From Thiotrichales bacterium 19S3-11 (GTDB lineage Bacteria; Pseudomonadota; Gammaproteobacteria; Francisellales; Francisellaceae), in contig JAKJJU010000014.1 of assembly GCA_021713295.1 (NCBI GenBank), forward strand, positions 1-64,000: a DNA stretch of 64,000 bases. Direction: 5' to 3'. Positions within the stretch are counted from its first letter, which is position 1. Each line of letters opens with the position of its first letter. A program made the position numbers and the translations under genes. The notes beneath the pieces were generated by a model. It did no database searches, was not told where the DNA came from, and saw nothing but the letters and a program-made list of their open reading frames with translations. Below are positions 1 through 9,190 of the stretch, piece by piece.

Positions 1-47
1 TTTACTGCTTCTACAACACGTCTACGTAAATCTATACTATAAGGCAT
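1..47 (-). mobile_element. IS630-type transposase, N-terminal fragment
   Basis: The reverse strand from position 47 encodes MPYSIDLRRRVVEAVK and runs off the left edge. This matches the usual opening of IS630-family transposases (MPYS-DLR-RVV), the first helix of the DNA-binding domain. Only 15 codons are visible, so neither completeness nor the catalytic DDE domain can be judged. The transposon end should lie to the right, within about the next 70 bases. A perfect 12-base palindrome, ATGACTAGTCAT, is at 99-110, but I could not confirm an inverted terminal repeat. Confidence 0.55.
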
Positions 48-322
48 TTCATCAAATCCATTCGATAATTATATTCTCTATAATATAACTTATAAAATAT
101 GACTAGTCATTAATGGGTAGTGCTATATGATATAAAAGTGAGAGAAGCAAAACCAGAACAATCACCTAATTTAATACTTTTCGAGAAAAATAAGGATTGC
201 AATATTCAGTCAGAAAATATCACATTTATAAGCTGACGGAGCCTTAATAAAATATATAGATTACAAACTATTCTTTTAGCAAAAAATATATTATATTATT
301 AATTAAAAAGGGGGGAAATTGT
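48..322. other. Intergenic region between transposase and secreted-protein gene
   Basis: AT-rich DNA without a convincing gene. It should contain the right end of the IS630-type element and the promoter of the next gene. The visible structures are the palindrome at 99-110 and a strong ribosome binding site (AAGGGGGGAAA) just before 323. Confidence 0.4.
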
Positions 323-1264
323 ATGATAAAGTATGTTATATGTATATTTTTAATCTTCTCAAGTTCAATTATCTATGCAACAGGTAGCTTTTCTGTGCAA
401 AATGATCTTAGCTCATCAGATTATATCCATCTTGGTCCAAATGGAGGTGCATCTGATATTAGTATTCAATCTAACCCTGACCATGATAGTTGGTATTTAG
501 ATGGTGATTTCGCAGGTAAAAAACAACAAGCTCATTATTATATTGAAAGCCCTGATGGGTTTGCTAAAAAAGATAGATTTTCTGATCCATCAGTAGGATA
601 TAGCCCATTTAATTACAATACTGAAGCGAATCTTGATATATACATTTATAATAATCAAAACCAACAAATAACTACCTGCCCGATATCCGGTGTTTATTAC
701 GATCAAAGCCAAGAAGTTACTATGGCGCCAAATAATACTCAACCATGTAACAATAGAAACTATTATGTTCAGGATGATGGAGGTAGTTTCAATCCTAAGA
801 CACTATATGTTCATTACCTAAATATAGTCAGCGAAAAAAAATACATTAGTGTTAAAAACGATATTGGAGGCTCTGATTATATTCATTTAGGCTCATCTAT
901 TACGATAGAATCTAACCCAGATAATGATGTTTGGGGAGTATCTGATGCTTATGCTACTAATGGTGATGAGGCCGAGTATGAAGTTACAAGTCCTACTAGT
1001 TTTTTCTACACTGGGAATACAAATACTGCACCTGATTATGGAATTTTTAATTATAATACTGCAGCCGATATTGATATTTATATTTACAATAGTGAAAATC
1101 AACAAATTACCATCTGCCCTGTATCAGGCGTATACTATAGTGGTCAGGTTAATATGGTAGCTATTTCTGGTGATCTACAATACTGCAAAGATGCTAACTA
1201 TTATGTACAAGACGACCAGAGAGTAGGTTTTATGCTGGATACATTATTTGTCCATAAAAAGTAA
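323..1264 (+). CDS. Secreted protein with two tandem homologous domains
   Basis: I do not recognise this family. Residues 1-19 form a signal peptide (Lys, then a hydrophobic run ending in IIYA). The mature protein is two copies of one domain of about 145 residues. Matching landmarks are SVQNDLSSSDYIHLG and SVKNDIGGSDYIHLG, FNYNTEANLDIYIYN and FNYNTAADIDIYIYN, and YYVQDD near each end. Each copy has a Cys in T-CP and another just before NYYVQDD, which suggests one disulfide per domain. The Tyr, Asp and Asn content and alternating pattern suggest a beta-sandwich. It probably acts outside the cytoplasm. It converges on htpX with 7 bases between the stops. A very purine-rich ribosome binding site supports the start. 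Confidence 0.8.
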   Translation: MIKYVICIFLIFSSSIIYATGSFSVQNDLSSSDYIHLGPNGGASDISIQSNPDHDSWYLDGDFAGKKQQAHYYIESPDGFAKKDRFSDPSVGYSPFNYNTEANLDIYIYNNQNQQITTCPISGVYYDQSQEVTMAPNNTQPCNNRNYYVQDDGGSFNPKTLYVHYLNIVSEKKYISVKNDIGGSDYIHLGSSITIESNPDNDVWGVSDAYATNGDEAEYEVTSPTSFFYTGNTNTAPDYGIFNYNTAADIDIYIYNSENQQITICPVSGVYYSGQVNMVAISGDLQYCKDANYYVQDDQRVGFMLDTLFVHKK

Positions 1265-1271
1265 AACATAA

Positions 1272-2402
1272 TTAAAGCTTTTGTATGACACCAATAGCTT
1301 TAAGACGGCTTTTTAAACTCGGATGAGTAGAGCTAAGATCTTTAAGCTTAGAAAGAAAACTCTTTCTCCTCACTCTTCTATTTTGCTTTTTACTAATAGA
1401 TTTTTCATAAGGATTATAAATATAAGAGGCTTGCCTTACTTGTTCATTCGATAAACTTTGTAATTTACTTGCTTGGCTTTCATCATAACTTTGTTGTATT
1501 TTTAATAATGCTTTTGCTAAAGGTTCATTATCCCTCATCAGTTCTACAGCCCCTGCATCAGCCATATATTCTCTGGTTCTGGATAAATATAGGCTTAAAA
1601 ATGATAAAATGAAGGGTAAAATTATCCTTAATGAAGCAATAATAACAAAGAGCGCTATGATACCATTGCCATTTTTTGATTGGTCATTATCTGAATCATC
1701 ATTAGAAACGTTTTGAGCTTGACTTGATGCACTCTGTAATGCAAAGAAATATGCAACTTCAACCATAAAAACAAGCATATTAGATAAAGTTGATATAAAT
1801 AAATTTAATTTGATATCTTGGTTTCTGATATGAGTTAATTCATGAGCAACAACTGCTTGAAGCTCATCTCTAGTCAAAGTATCTACCAGCTTTCGTGTAA
1901 TTGCTATCATAGCTGATTTATCTGAATAACCACTGGCAAATGCATTAAGATAATTCGCTTCTATAATAAAAATGCGAGGCATAAATGCCATATTAGCAGC
2001 AATTTTCATTTCTTGAACAACATTGTATAGACGTTGCTCTATAGGATCAGCCGCATTATCAGATACCTCTTTATAATTGGTTCCCGCAAGCATTATTTTA
2101 TCATAATATCGAAATGTACATATAACCCAGATAACTGCAATAATTGAGCAAATAATAGTCGCAATTGGTGGGATCTTAAAATGTATGAACAAAAAAAACA
2201 CATCACTTAAGCTAAGTACATTCATGCCATTTTGATCTACTGTTGAAGTATAAACCAATGTAAAGTCAATTAAGAGCCCAATAAGTAGAAAAAATAGAAT
2301 AAAGCTGAATATAACCCAGCGTGTTTTAGTTTTATTTTTGCGTACCGTGCTTCGCCAATCGGCTGTGCTTTTTACTTGATAGTTTTGCATAATACTTGCC
2401 AT
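1272..2402 (-). CDS. htpX: HtpX-like M48 zinc metalloprotease
   Basis: A membrane protease of the M48 family that degrades damaged membrane proteins on the cytoplasmic face. The zinc motif HELTH is at 187-191 and the third ligand lies in REYMADA (Glu278). Two membrane segments lie near residues 29-50 and 78-97, and two more after the active site near 205-222 and 247-272. At 376 residues it is longer than E. coli HtpX, partly because of an Asn/Asp/Ser-rich insertion near 224-246 and a basic C-terminal tail. It lies 16 bases after lemA in the same direction, the arrangement seen in many bacteria where LemA and HtpX-like proteins are paired. Confidence 0.9.
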   Translation of the reverse strand: MASIMQNYQVKSTADWRSTVRKNKTKTRWVIFSFILFFLLIGLLIDFTLVYTSTVDQNGMNVLSLSDVFFLFIHFKIPPIATIICSIIAVIWVICTFRYYDKIMLAGTNYKEVSDNAADPIEQRLYNVVQEMKIAANMAFMPRIFIIEANYLNAFASGYSDKSAMIAITRKLVDTLTRDELQAVVAHELTHIRNQDIKLNLFISTLSNMLVFMVEVAYFFALQSASSQAQNVSNDDSDNDQSKNGNGIIALFVIIASLRIILPFILSFLSLYLSRTREYMADAGAVELMRDNEPLAKALLKIQQSYDESQASKLQSLSNEQVRQASYIYNPYEKSISKKQNRRVRRKSFLSKLKDLSSTHPSLKSRLKAIGVIQKL

Positions 2403-2418
2403 ATTTTTCTGTTAGATA

Positions 2419-3009
2419 TTATAACGTTGCTGTGTATTCTTCTAAGGTTGTACGTTTAGCATCTGACACACCCCAATAAATAAATTGTTTATTAAGTTTT
2501 GATTTAAAAAGGCCAACAACCATAGATGCAAAAAATGATTTTTTATCGGCGTTATACTTTTCAATAGAGTCATTATAAGCCTGTTTAGAATAAGTGAGTT
2601 TATTTTCAGTATTAGTAATTTCCTCTTGTAATTGCATTACATTCTGGTTTGCCTTTAAATCTGGATATGCTTCTACTTGTACACTAAAGCCTTTTGCAAT
2701 ATTAGATAAAGTATCTTCAAATGAAAATAGTGCTGATTGGTCACCACTATTTTTTGCCTCTACAGATTTTGAGCGGAGTGCAGCAACATCTCTAAGAACG
2801 GTTTTTTCATGATCCATATACTTATTTACCGCACTAATTAACGATTCAAATAGTTTAAAACGTCTATCCAACTGTACATCAATTTGACGTTCAGAGTTAT
2901 TAACTGCTTCTATTTCATAAATTAGACGGTTAAAGGTTTTTACAATATAAACCATTAAAAAAATAGTTATAATCCCAACTATACTAAAAACAATTGCTTC
3001 AGTTGACAT
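2419..3009 (-). CDS. lemA: LemA family membrane protein
   Basis: LemA proteins have one N-terminal membrane helix followed by a helical cytoplasmic bundle. Here residues 5-24 are the membrane helix. The conserved LemA segment follows with Asn-Ser-Glu-Arg-Gln-Ile-Asp-Val-Gln-Leu-Asp-Arg-Arg, and then Tyr-Pro-Asp-Leu-Lys-Ala-Asn-Gln. The length of 196 residues is typical. It is the first gene of a two-gene operon with htpX. The exact function of LemA is not settled; in Listeria a fragment is known as an antigenic peptide. Confidence 0.92.
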   Translation of the reverse strand: MSTEAIVFSIVGIITIFLMVYIVKTFNRLIYEIEAVNNSERQIDVQLDRRFKLFESLISAVNKYMDHEKTVLRDVAALRSKSVEAKNSGDQSALFSFEDTLSNIAKGFSVQVEAYPDLKANQNVMQLQEEITNTENKLTYSKQAYNDSIEKYNADKKSFFASMVVGLFKSKLNKQFIYWGVSDAKRTTLEEYTATL

Positions 3010-3115
3010 AATTTATTCCTCATGTATCTTCAATCTTATTTTTTATTGTTATATGCTTTATGTAGTTATAAATTCTAAGTTGGAAATAATATAAAATAAT
3101 ATAAGGCCATAAAAC

Positions 3116-3131
3116 ACCGTAAATATACGGT
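3116..3131 (-). terminator. Weak hairpin after queG
   Basis: ACCGT and ACGGT flank a 6-base loop 18 bases past the queG stop. Read on the minus strand it is followed by GTTTTATGG, so it is at best a weak terminator. It could also separate queG from the lemA promoter. Confidence 0.35.
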
Positions 3132-3148
3132 TATTTTAGGGATGCTAC

Positions 3149-4234
3149 TTAATTCTTATCTTTTTTACTAAGCTGCTCTTTAATTGCCCAATTGATATGC
3201 TCAATTACCATTTCATCTGAAATTAATAATCTTTGATTTTCTAGAACTTTAAGGATATCAACATGATAAGGGGCATTGCCTAATGCAACAGCAACATTTC
3301 TCAACCAAGATAAATAACCAATACGACGTATTGCTGAACCTTCAGTTTTTTTAAAAAATGTTTTTTCATCCCACTGAAAGACTTCTAATAAGCTAATTTG
3401 ATTAAAGCTATGACGTGTTTTAAAGTCTTCAATCGTTGTTAATTTAGCATAGCGATTCCAAGGACAGACCAGTTGACAATCATCACAACCATAAATTCTA
3501 TTGCCTATAGCTTTTCTAAACTTAATTGGAATAGGGCCTTTATTTTCTATGGTCAAATATGAAATGCAACGTTTAGCATCAACAACTTTTGGTGCTATTA
3601 TTGCCTCTGTTGGACAAATACTGATACAAGCTTTACATTTTTTGCATAAATCCTCAGACTCTGTGATATTTTCTGCTTTAAATGGAATATTGGTATATAA
3701 CTCGCCTAAAAAAAACCATGAACCTTGTTTTGTTAAAAGATTACTGTGTTTGGCGATTACGCCTAAACCAGATTTTTCAGCCAATGGTTTTTCTAATACA
3801 GGTGCACTATCGGTAAATGCTCGATAATGATGATTATCAAAAAATGAACTAATATAGTCCGCTAGCTTTTGTAAGCGTTTTCTAATTACCTTATGATAAT
3901 CTCGCCCCCAGGCATAGCGTGAAATTATTGCTTGTTCTGATGGTTTATTTAACTTAGTTATTGTTGTTTTAAGATCATATTTTTCTGTTAAATAGGGTAT
4001 AGTAACTATAATAACTCGCTGTGTCCCTTCAACTAGCTTCTCTGGATGAGTGCGCTTATCAAAATGGTTGTTCATATAAGTCATAGACCCATGATAATTT
4101 TCATTTAACCAATGTTTGAAATGAGAAATATAACGACTTAACTCACAGTCTGTTACACTAATATTTGAAAATCCTAATTCAATTGATTTTTCTTTGATTA
4201 ATTGCCATATTTTAGCTAAATCTTTATCGATCAC
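3149..4234 (-). CDS. queG: Epoxyqueuosine reductase QueG
   Basis: QueG performs the last step of queuosine synthesis, reducing epoxyqueuosine in the tRNA wobble position with a cobalamin cofactor and two 4Fe-4S clusters. Both ferredoxin-type cysteine sets are present: CKKCKACISICP and GCDDCQLVCPWNR. The segment FTDSAPVLEKPLAEKSG carries the Asp region and conserved loop of the family. At 361 residues it matches the usual length. The annotated start is GTG at 4234 and I see no clear ribosome binding site before it. It is the third gene of this minus-strand stretch but is separated from lemA by about 140 bases and a hairpin, so it is probably transcribed alone. Confidence 0.95.
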   Translation of the reverse strand: MIDKDLAKIWQLIKEKSIELGFSNISVTDCELSRYISHFKHWLNENYHGSMTYMNNHFDKRTHPEKLVEGTQRVIIVTIPYLTEKYDLKTTITKLNKPSEQAIISRYAWGRDYHKVIRKRLQKLADYISSFFDNHHYRAFTDSAPVLEKPLAEKSGLGVIAKHSNLLTKQGSWFFLGELYTNIPFKAENITESEDLCKKCKACISICPTEAIIAPKVVDAKRCISYLTIENKGPIPIKFRKAIGNRIYGCDDCQLVCPWNRYAKLTTIEDFKTRHSFNQISLLEVFQWDEKTFFKKTEGSAIRRIGYLSWLRNVAVALGNAPYHVDILKVLENQRLLISDEMVIEHINWAIKEQLSKKDKN

Positions 4235-4290
4235 AAACGTAGTAGTAATTAATTATTTACAAACGAATATAACTAAATAATGATTTAGAG

Positions 4291-4905
4291 TCAAATACTA
4301 AAGGATGGTCCAGCTTGTTGTTTATTATCATTTTCTATTTCATAGAAACAATATAATTGTTGTGTTGTTATGACATCACTAATTTCAATATCAGTAATAT
4401 TCTTAGAAACTATTTTAGAAATTAATGTACTCTCATCAATTATAATGTTATTTCGATCTAGTAGATTAATAGGAATGTTAGAATGATGTATAATGGTATA
4501 TAGTTCATTAGGAATCTCATATGAATTATTATCAAAGTGTAGTTTTTTAGCATTAGATAAGCTATATTGGTTATTTGATTTACAACTTTCCAATAAATTT
4601 TTAATTTTTTCAAAAATATTTTTTATTGCAATATGTGATTCTTCATTTGGTATATCTAATTTAACTTTAGTTGAGCAATTTAATTGATTGTCATCAATAT
4701 GATATTTATTATCCATTTTAATAAGTAATTTTTTGTCATGAAAGCTAGTTAATAACTCTGATGAAATAATGTGCTGTTTACCACAAAAATAAACTTGATT
4801 TTTATTCTCTTTGTTTAAATGTAAAGTTAATAAGCTATCAAACTTAAGTAACTCAAAAACATTACTATAATTTTTTCTTATTATATCATTACGATAATAT
4901 AACAT
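4291..4905 (-). CDS. Hypothetical protein, candidate effector
   Basis: A 204-residue protein that I do not recognise. It is soluble, rich in Asn, Ile, Lys and Asp, and has no signal peptide or membrane segment. I chose ATG at 4905 rather than TTG at 4914, because TTG is part of the leader AGGGTTGCTTACT that precedes the ATG. The GGTTGC leader is shared with other probable effector genes in this window, which is the main reason to suspect a secreted substrate. The ORF is single and stands between queG and a divergent pirin gene. Confidence 0.65.
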   Translation of the reverse strand: MLYYRNDIIRKNYSNVFELLKFDSLLTLHLNKENKNQVYFCGKQHIISSELLTSFHDKKLLIKMDNKYHIDDNQLNCSTKVKLDIPNEESHIAIKNIFEKIKNLLESCKSNNQYSLSNAKKLHFDNNSYEIPNELYTIIHHSNIPINLLDRNNIIIDESTLISKIVSKNITDIEISDVITTQQLYCFYEIENDNKQQAGPSFSI

Positions 4906-5081
4906 AGTAAGCAACCCTCATAAATTTATATTAGCATAGATGGTATTATCAGTATTTTTAAATAAAATGCAATGCTTCATATATTGAATGTTGAAATAAA
5001 AATATTGATACTATTTAGATAACTGATTGAAAATTATATCTATAATAATAACTAAAATTGTTAATTTAAAAGAGTATTTTT

Positions 5082-5939
5082 ATGTTAGAACAAATTATTA
5101 AACCAAAAGAAAAGAACCTAGGAGGGTTTAATGTTAGAAGATTATTACCAAATCATAATCAACTAATGGTTGGGCCGTGGATATTTTTCGATCACTTTGG
5201 TCCAGCACATTTTATGCCAGGTAATGGCATTAATGTAAGACCTCATCCACATATTAATCTGGCTACGGTAACTTATCTATTTGAGGGTGAAATCTTTCAT
5301 CAAGATTCTTTAGGTAGTCAGCAAACGATATACCCAGGCGATATAAACTTAATGGTTGCAGGTAAAGGTATTGTACACTCAGAACGTGAAAGTAATACCA
5401 TCAAAAATTCAACTCATAATCTTCATGGATTACAACTTTGGCAAGCATTGCCTGAAAGTTTTGAAGAAATTGATCCTTTATTTCATCATTATTGTGCAAG
5501 CGAACTACCTCAAGTAGTTGAAAATGATATAATGATACGAGTGATGATTGGTCAAGCATATGATGTTAAATCGCCTGTCAAAACATTTTCTCAAACGCTC
5601 TATGCCGATGCTAATATACCTGCTGATAAACGTTTATATCTACCTCAAATAGATGAGTTAGCAATTTATGTTATTTCAGGAGAAGTTCGTATTGATAATC
5701 AAATCGCTAAAGCACATGATATGGTTGTATTTCAAAAAAACACGATCAATGATATTTTAGCTGTTTCAAAAGCGCATATTATCCTGATTGGCGGTGAAAA
5801 TATAGGTCAACGTTATATTGAATGGAATTTTGTTTCTAGTCGTAAAGAACGCATTGAACAAGCCAAATCTGATTGGAAAAATATGAGATTTCAACTAATA
5901 CCAAATGATAATAGTGAATTTATTCCTTTGCCTGAATAG
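5082..5939 (+). CDS. Pirin family protein
   Basis: Pirins are bicupin metal proteins; bacterial members include quercetinase-like enzymes and some that bind pyruvate dehydrogenase. The N-terminal cupin is clear: DHFGPA at 37-42, then the metal ligands His55 and His57 in RPHPHINLATVTYLFEG, and His99 and Glu101 in GIVHSERE. The length of 285 residues is normal. Substrate cannot be read from sequence. Transcription is alone and divergent from the upstream unknown gene. Confidence 0.92.
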   Translation: MLEQIIKPKEKNLGGFNVRRLLPNHNQLMVGPWIFFDHFGPAHFMPGNGINVRPHPHINLATVTYLFEGEIFHQDSLGSQQTIYPGDINLMVAGKGIVHSERESNTIKNSTHNLHGLQLWQALPESFEEIDPLFHHYCASELPQVVENDIMIRVMIGQAYDVKSPVKTFSQTLYADANIPADKRLYLPQIDELAIYVISGEVRIDNQIAKAHDMVVFQKNTINDILAVSKAHIILIGGENIGQRYIEWNFVSSRKERIEQAKSDWKNMRFQLIPNDNSEFIPLPE

Positions 5940-6069
5940 TATAAATTAAAAGCTATTTTTAACAGTAAATTTTAGGCTTTCTAAATTTTATAAAAATTAG
6001 GAGTTGACGTTAGCATATAATTATGTAAATTTAAAATAATCAAATATATTTTAATCGGAGGTTGCGTCT

Positions 6070-6945
6070 ATGCCAAAAATTTATGATTTAATCGATCAAC
6101 AAAGAGAAGAAATTGTTAAGTCTTTTACTTTGAGTAGAACTGGGGCAGAAATGAATTATAGTGACTTTCCAAACCATGAAAGATTAACACAATATAAAAC
6201 TAATTTTAATATCTTAGTACATAGAGCCATAAAGAGTATTGATTTACTTGATCAAAGTGAAATGACTATGAAAATAGGCCGTTATCAACAATGCTTAACT
6301 CAAGTATCTGAGAGAGGAATGGATCCTGAAATTTTTGCTGAACATCAAGATGAACAAATGTTTATGTTTACATTATTTAATTATTATGACAATACAGGAA
6401 TTGAGTATAGAAAAGGTAGTGTATCTGTAGGTGATTATCATGAAAAAATCAAAAGCTTAAGTTATGCAAACTGTACTGTGCAAGCCTGTTTATTGGCTGA
6501 TAGGTTAAATGAAATAGGTATAGAATCACGTGTGTTTTCATTAGGTAGCTCACATGATTTTGTTGTATCAAAGAATGAGGAAGGTAATGTTGTTTTATCA
6601 GATCCATGGGCAGATATACAATTGGTAGTTAATCTACCAGATAAAATAGACCATATTGATGAACTTAGTAATAATGGTCAAGCAGATAATGTTCGTACAA
6701 TTATTGAAACTATATCTAGTCAATTTAGTTGTTGGCAAAACTTTCCTATTGAATGTGCCGGTCTTATTGACCATGATAAATTGAGGAATTCAGCCTTTCC
6801 TATACAGCAACCAATAGCACGCTTACCAGAAATTGAAGAAAACAAAAAACTTATAGAAAAAGAAAAGCAACAACAATATCCCCCAAAACTGTTTCATAAT
6901 CATCAACCTAAACCAAATCAGAAACAAATATGTGTAATGATGTAA
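6070..6945 (+). CDS. Papain-fold protein with C-terminal CaaX box, candidate effector
   Basis: A 291-residue protein with no signal peptide. The middle carries a plausible Cys-His-Asp triad: Cys135 in YANCTVQAC, His162 in SSHDFVV and Asp178 in LSDPWA. This spacing is seen in papain-like proteases and transglutaminase-like enzymes. The C-terminus is Lys-Gln-Ile-Cys-Val-Met-Met, a CaaX sequence. With Met as the last residue, eukaryotic farnesyltransferase would be the expected modifier. A Pro/Gln/Lys-rich linker (about 244-287) separates domain and CaaX. Host-lipidated effectors with CaaX ends are established for Legionella. The ribosome binding site is part of GGAGGTTGCGTCT, the leader element found before other candidate effectors. 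Catalysis and lipidation are inferred. Confidence 0.72.
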   Translation: MPKIYDLIDQQREEIVKSFTLSRTGAEMNYSDFPNHERLTQYKTNFNILVHRAIKSIDLLDQSEMTMKIGRYQQCLTQVSERGMDPEIFAEHQDEQMFMFTLFNYYDNTGIEYRKGSVSVGDYHEKIKSLSYANCTVQACLLADRLNEIGIESRVFSLGSSHDFVVSKNEEGNVVLSDPWADIQLVVNLPDKIDHIDELSNNGQADNVRTIIETISSQFSCWQNFPIECAGLIDHDKLRNSAFPIQQPIARLPEIEENKKLIEKEKQQQYPPKLFHNHQPKPNQKQICVMM

Positions 6946-7037
6946 TTTAAAATTTAAAGTATCAGTTATAATTAAATTGTTAAATACGACATTATTCGCT
7001 ACGCTTCATAGTATGGAATAAAAAAGGAGCAAACCTA

Positions 7038-7415
7038 ATGTCAGATACAAACATAGCTTGCAATTATGTGGTTTGGTGTGATATCCCTGTCGAAGATTTA
7101 AAACGTGCTTGTACCTTTTACCAGAATGTTTTAGCTGTTGATATTGAAATAATGAGTTTTGAAGGTAATGATTTAGCAGTTTTTTACCATGATAAAGGTA
7201 ATGGTGCTTGTCTAATGCCACAAAAAGAGGCCGTTAGTGCCGAGCAAGGAGTATTAATTTATCTTAATGTGAATGGCAGAATCGAAGATGCATTAGATCA
7301 AGTTGAAGAATATGGTGGTACAGTAATAGAAGAAGTTCAAGCATTGGGAGAGTATGGATATCGAGCTGTTATTTTAGACAGTGAAGGGAATAAAATGGCG
7401 CTTCATTCTGAATAA
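7038..7415 (+). CDS. VOC (glyoxalase/dioxygenase fold) protein
   Basis: A 125-residue single-domain member of the vicinal oxygen chelate superfamily. The pattern VVWCDIPVEDLKRACTFY near the N-terminus and GYRAVILDSEGNKMALHS at the end are typical of the two beta-alpha-beta-beta-beta modules. A C-terminal Glu-Gly-Asn with His suggests the metal-binding edge. Such short proteins are glyoxalase-like, bleomycin resistance-like or of unknown substrate, and the sequence does not decide. A good AAAAAAGGAG site precedes the start. It converges on the permease gene with 9 bases between stops. Confidence 0.88.
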   Translation: MSDTNIACNYVVWCDIPVEDLKRACTFYQNVLAVDIEIMSFEGNDLAVFYHDKGNGACLMPQKEAVSAEQGVLIYLNVNGRIEDALDQVEEYGGTVIEEVQALGEYGYRAVILDSEGNKMALHSE

Positions 7416-7424
7416 TTAATAAAA

Positions 7425-9065
7425 CTATGCTTTTGCTTTTTTAAATTTACCAACTTTTAAATGTTTTTCTAAATATTCATCAACAGATTTTTGAGTCGCG
7501 ACATTTGAGTCAATTTGAGATTGAATAACGTCAGAACTCAAGCTTGTACGATAAGCTAATCTAAGTGAAAAGATGCATAAAACCAATGTAATTAGATAAA
7601 CCTGACTTTGACTTAATAAGTGTAATGAACCTTCACCATAATTACCTAAATAAGATATTAAGGTAATGCCTAGAAAATAAATCCATAACCAAATTGATTG
7701 ATAAACATTCCACTTTAATTTTTTATGATTACGTTTTAACAATTGATGAATACATAATATGACCAAACCTGCAATTATCACAAAGCCAGCTTTAGAGACT
7801 ATGTGCCAGCCACTCCAATATACCATCACCGTACATGCATAAAGTGCAGCCAATGACCAAACTCTTCCAATAATTAATTTAAATGGGCGAGGATAATCAG
7901 GTAAGCGTTTTCTTAAGGTATAAAGGCTAATCGGTGCAATAGAATAGGTTAATGCCATTAAAGAAGTTAAAAAAGAAGCCATACTGTTCCAACCTGGCAA
8001 TGGCGCAAAAAACAATAGCCCTAGAAAGAAGTTGACAATAATTGCAAATACTGGATTCCCCTCAGGTGATACTTTCATAAAAATAGAAGGGAGATAACCA
8101 TTGCTACTCATACCATATAAAGATCGTGCAGCGCTGTTGGCATACATTAATGCAGCAGCAAATGGACCAATAATTGCACCAATAAAAATTAATACTAATA
8201 AAGGCGTTAAATTATTTAACTTTGCGATCGTTGCAAAAGGGCCAAACTGATCTTCTATATTTAGATGTTGCCACCCATGACTTAAGATATTAGTTGGCAA
8301 AGCTGATAAAAATGCAGATTGTAAAAGTAGATAAATTAAAACGCAAATAACTACAGAACCAACAATTGCCAAAGGCACCGTAATTTTAGGGCGCTTAGCT
8401 TCACCTGCCATCTCAGCTGCTACTTTAAAACCATTAAATGCAAACACAATCCCACCTGAAGAAATTGCAGCGAATATACCAGAAATTCCAAATGGGGCAA
8501 AATTCGTATGTGCTGGATGTGTCACCTGATCAAATGAGAAAAAGAAGTAAAGTAATATCATACTAATTGCTAATGGGATAATAATTTTAATTACCGTTAA
8601 AAAGCTATTAACTCTTACCAACCAACGTAATGAATAAACATTGATTATAGAAACACAAAGTAATAATACGGCTGCAAGTTGAAATCCAGAGGTTGTCAAA
8701 GAAGCATCTGGATTAAGTAAATTTGGGTAATAAAATGCTAAATACTGAATCATAGCCTGAACTTCTGTAGGCACTAATGTAAGGTATGAAAGCCAAATTA
8801 ACCACGCAAAGGTATAACTAACCAACGTACCATGAGTAAAATGAGGGATTCTCGTACTTGAGCCAGTAATAGGAATCATAGAGCAAAGCTCAGCAAAGAC
8901 AAATGCAATTACAATAACAAGCGTACCACCAATTATCCAAGAAACCATTGCAGCAGGACCGGCTAATTGACTCGTGTAATAAGCCGAAAATAACCAACCT
9001 GAACCTAATATTGCACTAATTGATGAAAAAAGTAACCCATAAAATGTAACCGAACGTTTCGCCAT
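7425..9065 (-). CDS. APC superfamily amino acid permease
   Basis: A 546-residue inner-membrane transporter with about 12-14 helices. The N-terminus carries the APC signature ISAILGSGWLFSAYY, where the unwound helix 1 (GSG) binds the amino or carboxyl group of the substrate. The segment GGIVFAFNGFKVAAEMAGEAKRP is the helix 6 region with the Glu-rich loop common to amino acid and glutamate/GABA-type carriers. The substrate is unknown. The last 40 residues are hydrophilic and end in a basic KFKKAKA tail. Amino acid import fits an intracellular lifestyle. Confidence 0.9.
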   Translation of the reverse strand: MAKRSVTFYGLLFSSISAILGSGWLFSAYYTSQLAGPAAMVSWIIGGTLVIVIAFVFAELCSMIPITGSSTRIPHFTHGTLVSYTFAWLIWLSYLTLVPTEVQAMIQYLAFYYPNLLNPDASLTTSGFQLAAVLLLCVSIINVYSLRWLVRVNSFLTVIKIIIPLAISMILLYFFFSFDQVTHPAHTNFAPFGISGIFAAISSGGIVFAFNGFKVAAEMAGEAKRPKITVPLAIVGSVVICVLIYLLLQSAFLSALPTNILSHGWQHLNIEDQFGPFATIAKLNNLTPLLVLIFIGAIIGPFAAALMYANSAARSLYGMSSNGYLPSIFMKVSPEGNPVFAIIVNFFLGLLFFAPLPGWNSMASFLTSLMALTYSIAPISLYTLRKRLPDYPRPFKLIIGRVWSLAALYACTVMVYWSGWHIVSKAGFVIIAGLVILCIHQLLKRNHKKLKWNVYQSIWLWIYFLGITLISYLGNYGEGSLHLLSQSQVYLITLVLCIFSLRLAYRTSLSSDVIQSQIDSNVATQKSVDEYLEKHLKVGKFKKAKA

Positions 9066-9190
9066 ACCACTTAGCCCTAAAAAATAATTTGCATTCAGTT
9101 ATATAGCAATTTAGCAAAACAGGCAAATTCTTTAGATGTTGCAATATAGCAAATATCTAATAATCATACCTAACAACCATACCTATAAAG

